Below, piece by piece: positions 13,098-14,223 of a DNA stretch of 14,223 bases. A program made the position numbers and the translations under genes. Numbering within the stretch: position 1 is the stretch's first letter; each line of letters starts with the position of its first letter. Origin of the DNA: Azonexus sp. (GTDB lineage Bacteria > Pseudomonadota > Gammaproteobacteria > Burkholderiales > Rhodocyclaceae); contig JAKLLI010000023.1 of NCBI GenBank assembly GCA_023150195.1, positions 1 to 14,223 on the forward strand, given 5' to 3'. The notes under the pieces were generated by a model that saw nothing but the letters and a program-made list of their open reading frames with translations, was not told the origin of the DNA and did not search any database.

Positions 13098-13101
13098 CCT
13101 C
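13098..13101 (-). promoter_or_regulatory. Ribosome-binding site fixing the metH start
   Basis: GAGG ends 5 nt before the ATG at 13092. It excludes the longer upstream frame, which would translate the riboswitch. The alternative hairpin ends well upstream, so the site stays accessible and control should be transcriptional. Confidence 0.7.
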
Positions 13102-13141
13102 GGCAATACGGCTGGTGGCCAATGTGTGCCGGGAACCCCGC

Positions 13142-13195
13142 AAAAGACAAACGGCGTCGCAAACCGGCAAAAAGACAGAGTTTGCGAGCGCCGTT
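13142..13195 (-). terminator. Intrinsic terminator, expression platform of the metH SAH riboswitch
   Basis: On the minus strand, AACGGCG (13195-13189) and CGCAAAC (13186-13180) pair with GUUUGCG (13164-13158) and CGCCGUU (13156-13150). This gives 14 base pairs interrupted by a 2x1 internal loop, with a 15-nt loop. UGUCUUUU (13149-13142) follows directly. The 5' arm overlaps the CAACGGCGCUC strand of the riboswitch pseudoknot (13196-13186), so the two structures exclude each other. Without SAH the terminator should form and stop transcription before metH. Confidence 0.8.
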
Positions 13196-13250
13196 GAACA
13201 TTGCCGAGCCTGGCCCCTGATCAGTGAAAGGGTCGCAACGCTCCTCGGCA
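13186..13250 (-). ncRNA. S-adenosylhomocysteine (SAH) riboswitch
   Basis: The leader carries the conserved SAH-riboswitch core: GCCGAGGAGCGUUGCGACCC (13249-13230), then GGGGCCAGGCUCGGC (13217-13203), then CAACGGCGCUC (13196-13186). Stem P1 pairs 13249-13244 with 13208-13203. P2 includes the CCC/GGG pairing around the loop between. The H-type pseudoknot joins GAGCG (13243-13239) to CGCUC (13190-13186). SAH, the toxic by-product of methyl transfer, stabilises this fold. The class is known as an ON switch for SAH-recycling genes including metH. The predicted transcription start falls at the first riboswitch bases. Confidence 0.93.
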
Positions 13251-13258
13251 GAGCGCGC

Positions 13259-13287
13259 AGTTTAGCGGTCGACGCCGCGAAAGCCAA
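13259..13287 (-). promoter_or_regulatory. Sigma70-type promoter of metH
   Basis: TTGGCT (-35, 13287-13282) and TAAACT (-10, 13264-13259) are separated by exactly 17 bp. Initiation 7-9 nt downstream would fall at about 13250-13252, just at the riboswitch 5' end, which strongly supports the placement. Confidence 0.75.
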
Positions 13288-13406
13288 GTTTTCCCTGCAA
13301 AAACAGGGGCTCGGCATGGCCTTGGGGGCGACTTCCCTCGCCGGATAAGTCCCGTGTAATCCGTTATCATCGGGCGATATTCCATCACGATGATTTCCTG
13401 CGCGGC

Positions 13407-13878
13407 ATGAGCGAAAACCAGAACCCCGAACAACAGGCCCGCGACCGCATTGATGCGCAACTGCGTGGTGCTGGCTGGGTGGTGCAGGCCAGGAACAAGG
13501 TCAATTTTGCCGCCGCCATCGGGGTCGCTGTGCGCGAATGGCACACCGACGTCGGCCCGGCCGACTATGTCCTGTTTATCGACAAACAGGCGGTCGGCGT
13601 CATCGAAGCCAAGCGAGAAGAAGAGGGCCACCGTGCGCAAGAACTTCCAGACCTGGATCATGCAGCACCACGCCGGCGGCGCCGTCAAATTCAACGAAGA
13701 ACAAATGAACTGGCTACGCATGCTCCGCGACCACATTGCCCACTCCTGCCACGTCGACCGCAACGACCTCGACTACAGCCCCTTCGACGCCCAGGGCGGG
13801 CTGGGGAAGATGTGGCAACTGTTCGGCGAGGGCATGGATCCGTTGCTGGACGAGCTGAATGAGGCCTTGGTGGCGTGA
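13407..13878 (+). pseudogene. hsdR: Type I restriction enzyme R subunit remnant, large internal deletion with frame change
   Basis: Frame 1 from the ATG at 13407 encodes about 76 residues of a genuine HsdR N-terminus. It has the PD-(D/E)xK nuclease signature: D53 in the PADYVLF stretch, then E67 and K69 in VIEAK, ending EEEGHR. After about 13632 the homology moves to another frame, which reads VRKNFQTWIMQHH, then FNEEQMNWLRMLRDHIA, and ends LFGEGMDPLLDELNEALVA with a stop at 13876-13878. This is the extreme C-terminus of HsdR. Everything between, including the helicase motor, is missing, roughly 600-900 codons judging from usual HsdR length. Left alone, frame 1 stops at 13862. Restriction activity must be lost. 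The stop overlaps the next gene in TGATG. No ribosome-binding site stands out. Confidence 0.85.
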
Positions 13879-14223
13879 TGGGTCAGTTGCCTGAGACGTG
13901 GACTATTGCTGAAATCGAGCAACTGCTTGTGCCGTTGGATAACGGGAAGTGCTTGCAGCAGGGGTGGAGCCCTCAATGCGATAGCGAGCCGGCAAAAAGT
14001 GGTGATTGGGGGGTTTTGAAAACCACCGCGATTCAAGACGGGGTATTTCTGACCGAGCACAATAAGCGTTTGCCAATTCACCTACAGCCAAGGCAAAACA
14101 TTGAGGTTCGCGTTAAAGATATCTTGATGACTTGTGCTGGTCCCCGTAGTCGGTGCGGTGTGGTTTGTCTTGTTAAGCATGAAGTTTCTCGGTTGATGAT
14201 GTCAGGGAAGATGTACAGGTTTC
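13878..14223 (+). CDS. hsdS: Type I restriction-modification specificity subunit, N-terminal part (runs off window)
   Basis: The ATG at 13878-13880 shares its A with the TGA of the hsdR remnant, and the frame stays open for 115 codons to the window edge. The start LPETWTIAEIEQLL and later WGVLKTTAIQDG, NIEVRVKDILMTCAGPRSRCG and RLMMSGKMYRF are typical of the first target-recognition domain of HsdS. HsdS chooses the DNA sequence methylated by the HsdM-HsdS complex. No hsdM is in the window; it may lie downstream. The gene is visibly AT-richer than everything to its left, as is usual for exchanged specificity genes. Whether the rest is intact cannot be seen. Confidence 0.88.
   Translation, partial: MGQLPETWTIAEIEQLLVPLDNGKCLQQGWSPQCDSEPAKSGDWGVLKTTAIQDGVFLTEHNKRLPIHLQPRQNIEVRVKDILMTCAGPRSRCGVVCLVKHEVSRLMMSGKMYRF

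Noticed and set aside
13293..13309. CCCTG-CAAAAAC-type hairpin upstream of the metH promoter as a terminator
   Set aside because: The stem is only five base pairs, has no U-run after it on either strand, and no gene ends beside it.
13093..13317. 75-codon N-terminal extension of MetH
   Set aside because: This stretch is the promoter, SAH riboswitch and terminator; the homology to MetH starts at the ATG at 13092.
13221..13763. 180-codon minus-strand open frame across the hsdR remnant and metH promoter
   Set aside because: It runs through the metH promoter and the hsdR remnant in antisense, with no ribosome-binding site or family similarity.

Overview
The window is high-GC chromosomal DNA from a Gram-negative proteobacterium, most likely a betaproteobacterium of the Rhodocyclales type. 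This is inferred from the codon usage, the DctB/DctD pair next to a TAXI-type TRAP transporter, and a textbook S-adenosylhomocysteine (SAH) riboswitch in front of metH. The genus cannot be fixed from the sequence alone.

Region 1 (89-7261, minus strand) is one tightly packed operon. In transcription order it holds a TAXI-family periplasmic solute-binding protein, a fused 4TM/12TM TRAP permease, a DUF1850 accessory protein, a DctB-like sensor kinase, a DctD-like sigma54 activator and a six-helix membrane protein that appears to lack its output domain. Junctions are 6 bp, ATGA overlap, ATGA overlap, 17 bp overlap and 13 bp, so the genes are very likely co-transcribed. A near-perfect sigma54 -24/-12 promoter lies just upstream of the first gene, and two related palindromes sit about 110-140 bp further upstream, where a DctD-type activator would be expected to bind. 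The operon therefore looks like a self-amplifying uptake circuit in which the transporter, its sensor and its activator share one transcript.

Region 2 (7511-9387, plus strand) holds a two-helix membrane protein of unknown function, divergent from the transporter operon, and a soluble MCP-like receptor with a C-terminal zinc-binding CZB domain.

Region 3 (9430-13287, minus strand) is full-length cobalamin-dependent methionine synthase (metH) with its complete control region. This comprises a sigma70 promoter, an SAH riboswitch beginning at the predicted transcription start, and an intrinsic terminator whose 5' arm is the same strand the riboswitch needs for its pseudoknot. That layout explains how SAH would turn metH on.

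Region 4 (13407-14223, plus strand) is a damaged type I restriction locus. A hsdR pseudogene is reduced to its nuclease N-terminus and extreme C-terminus by a large internal deletion with a frame change, and it is followed at a TGATG junction by the start of hsdS, which runs off the window. Base composition drops in hsdS, consistent with horizontal transfer.

No tRNA, rRNA, CRISPR array, transposase or integrase was seen.
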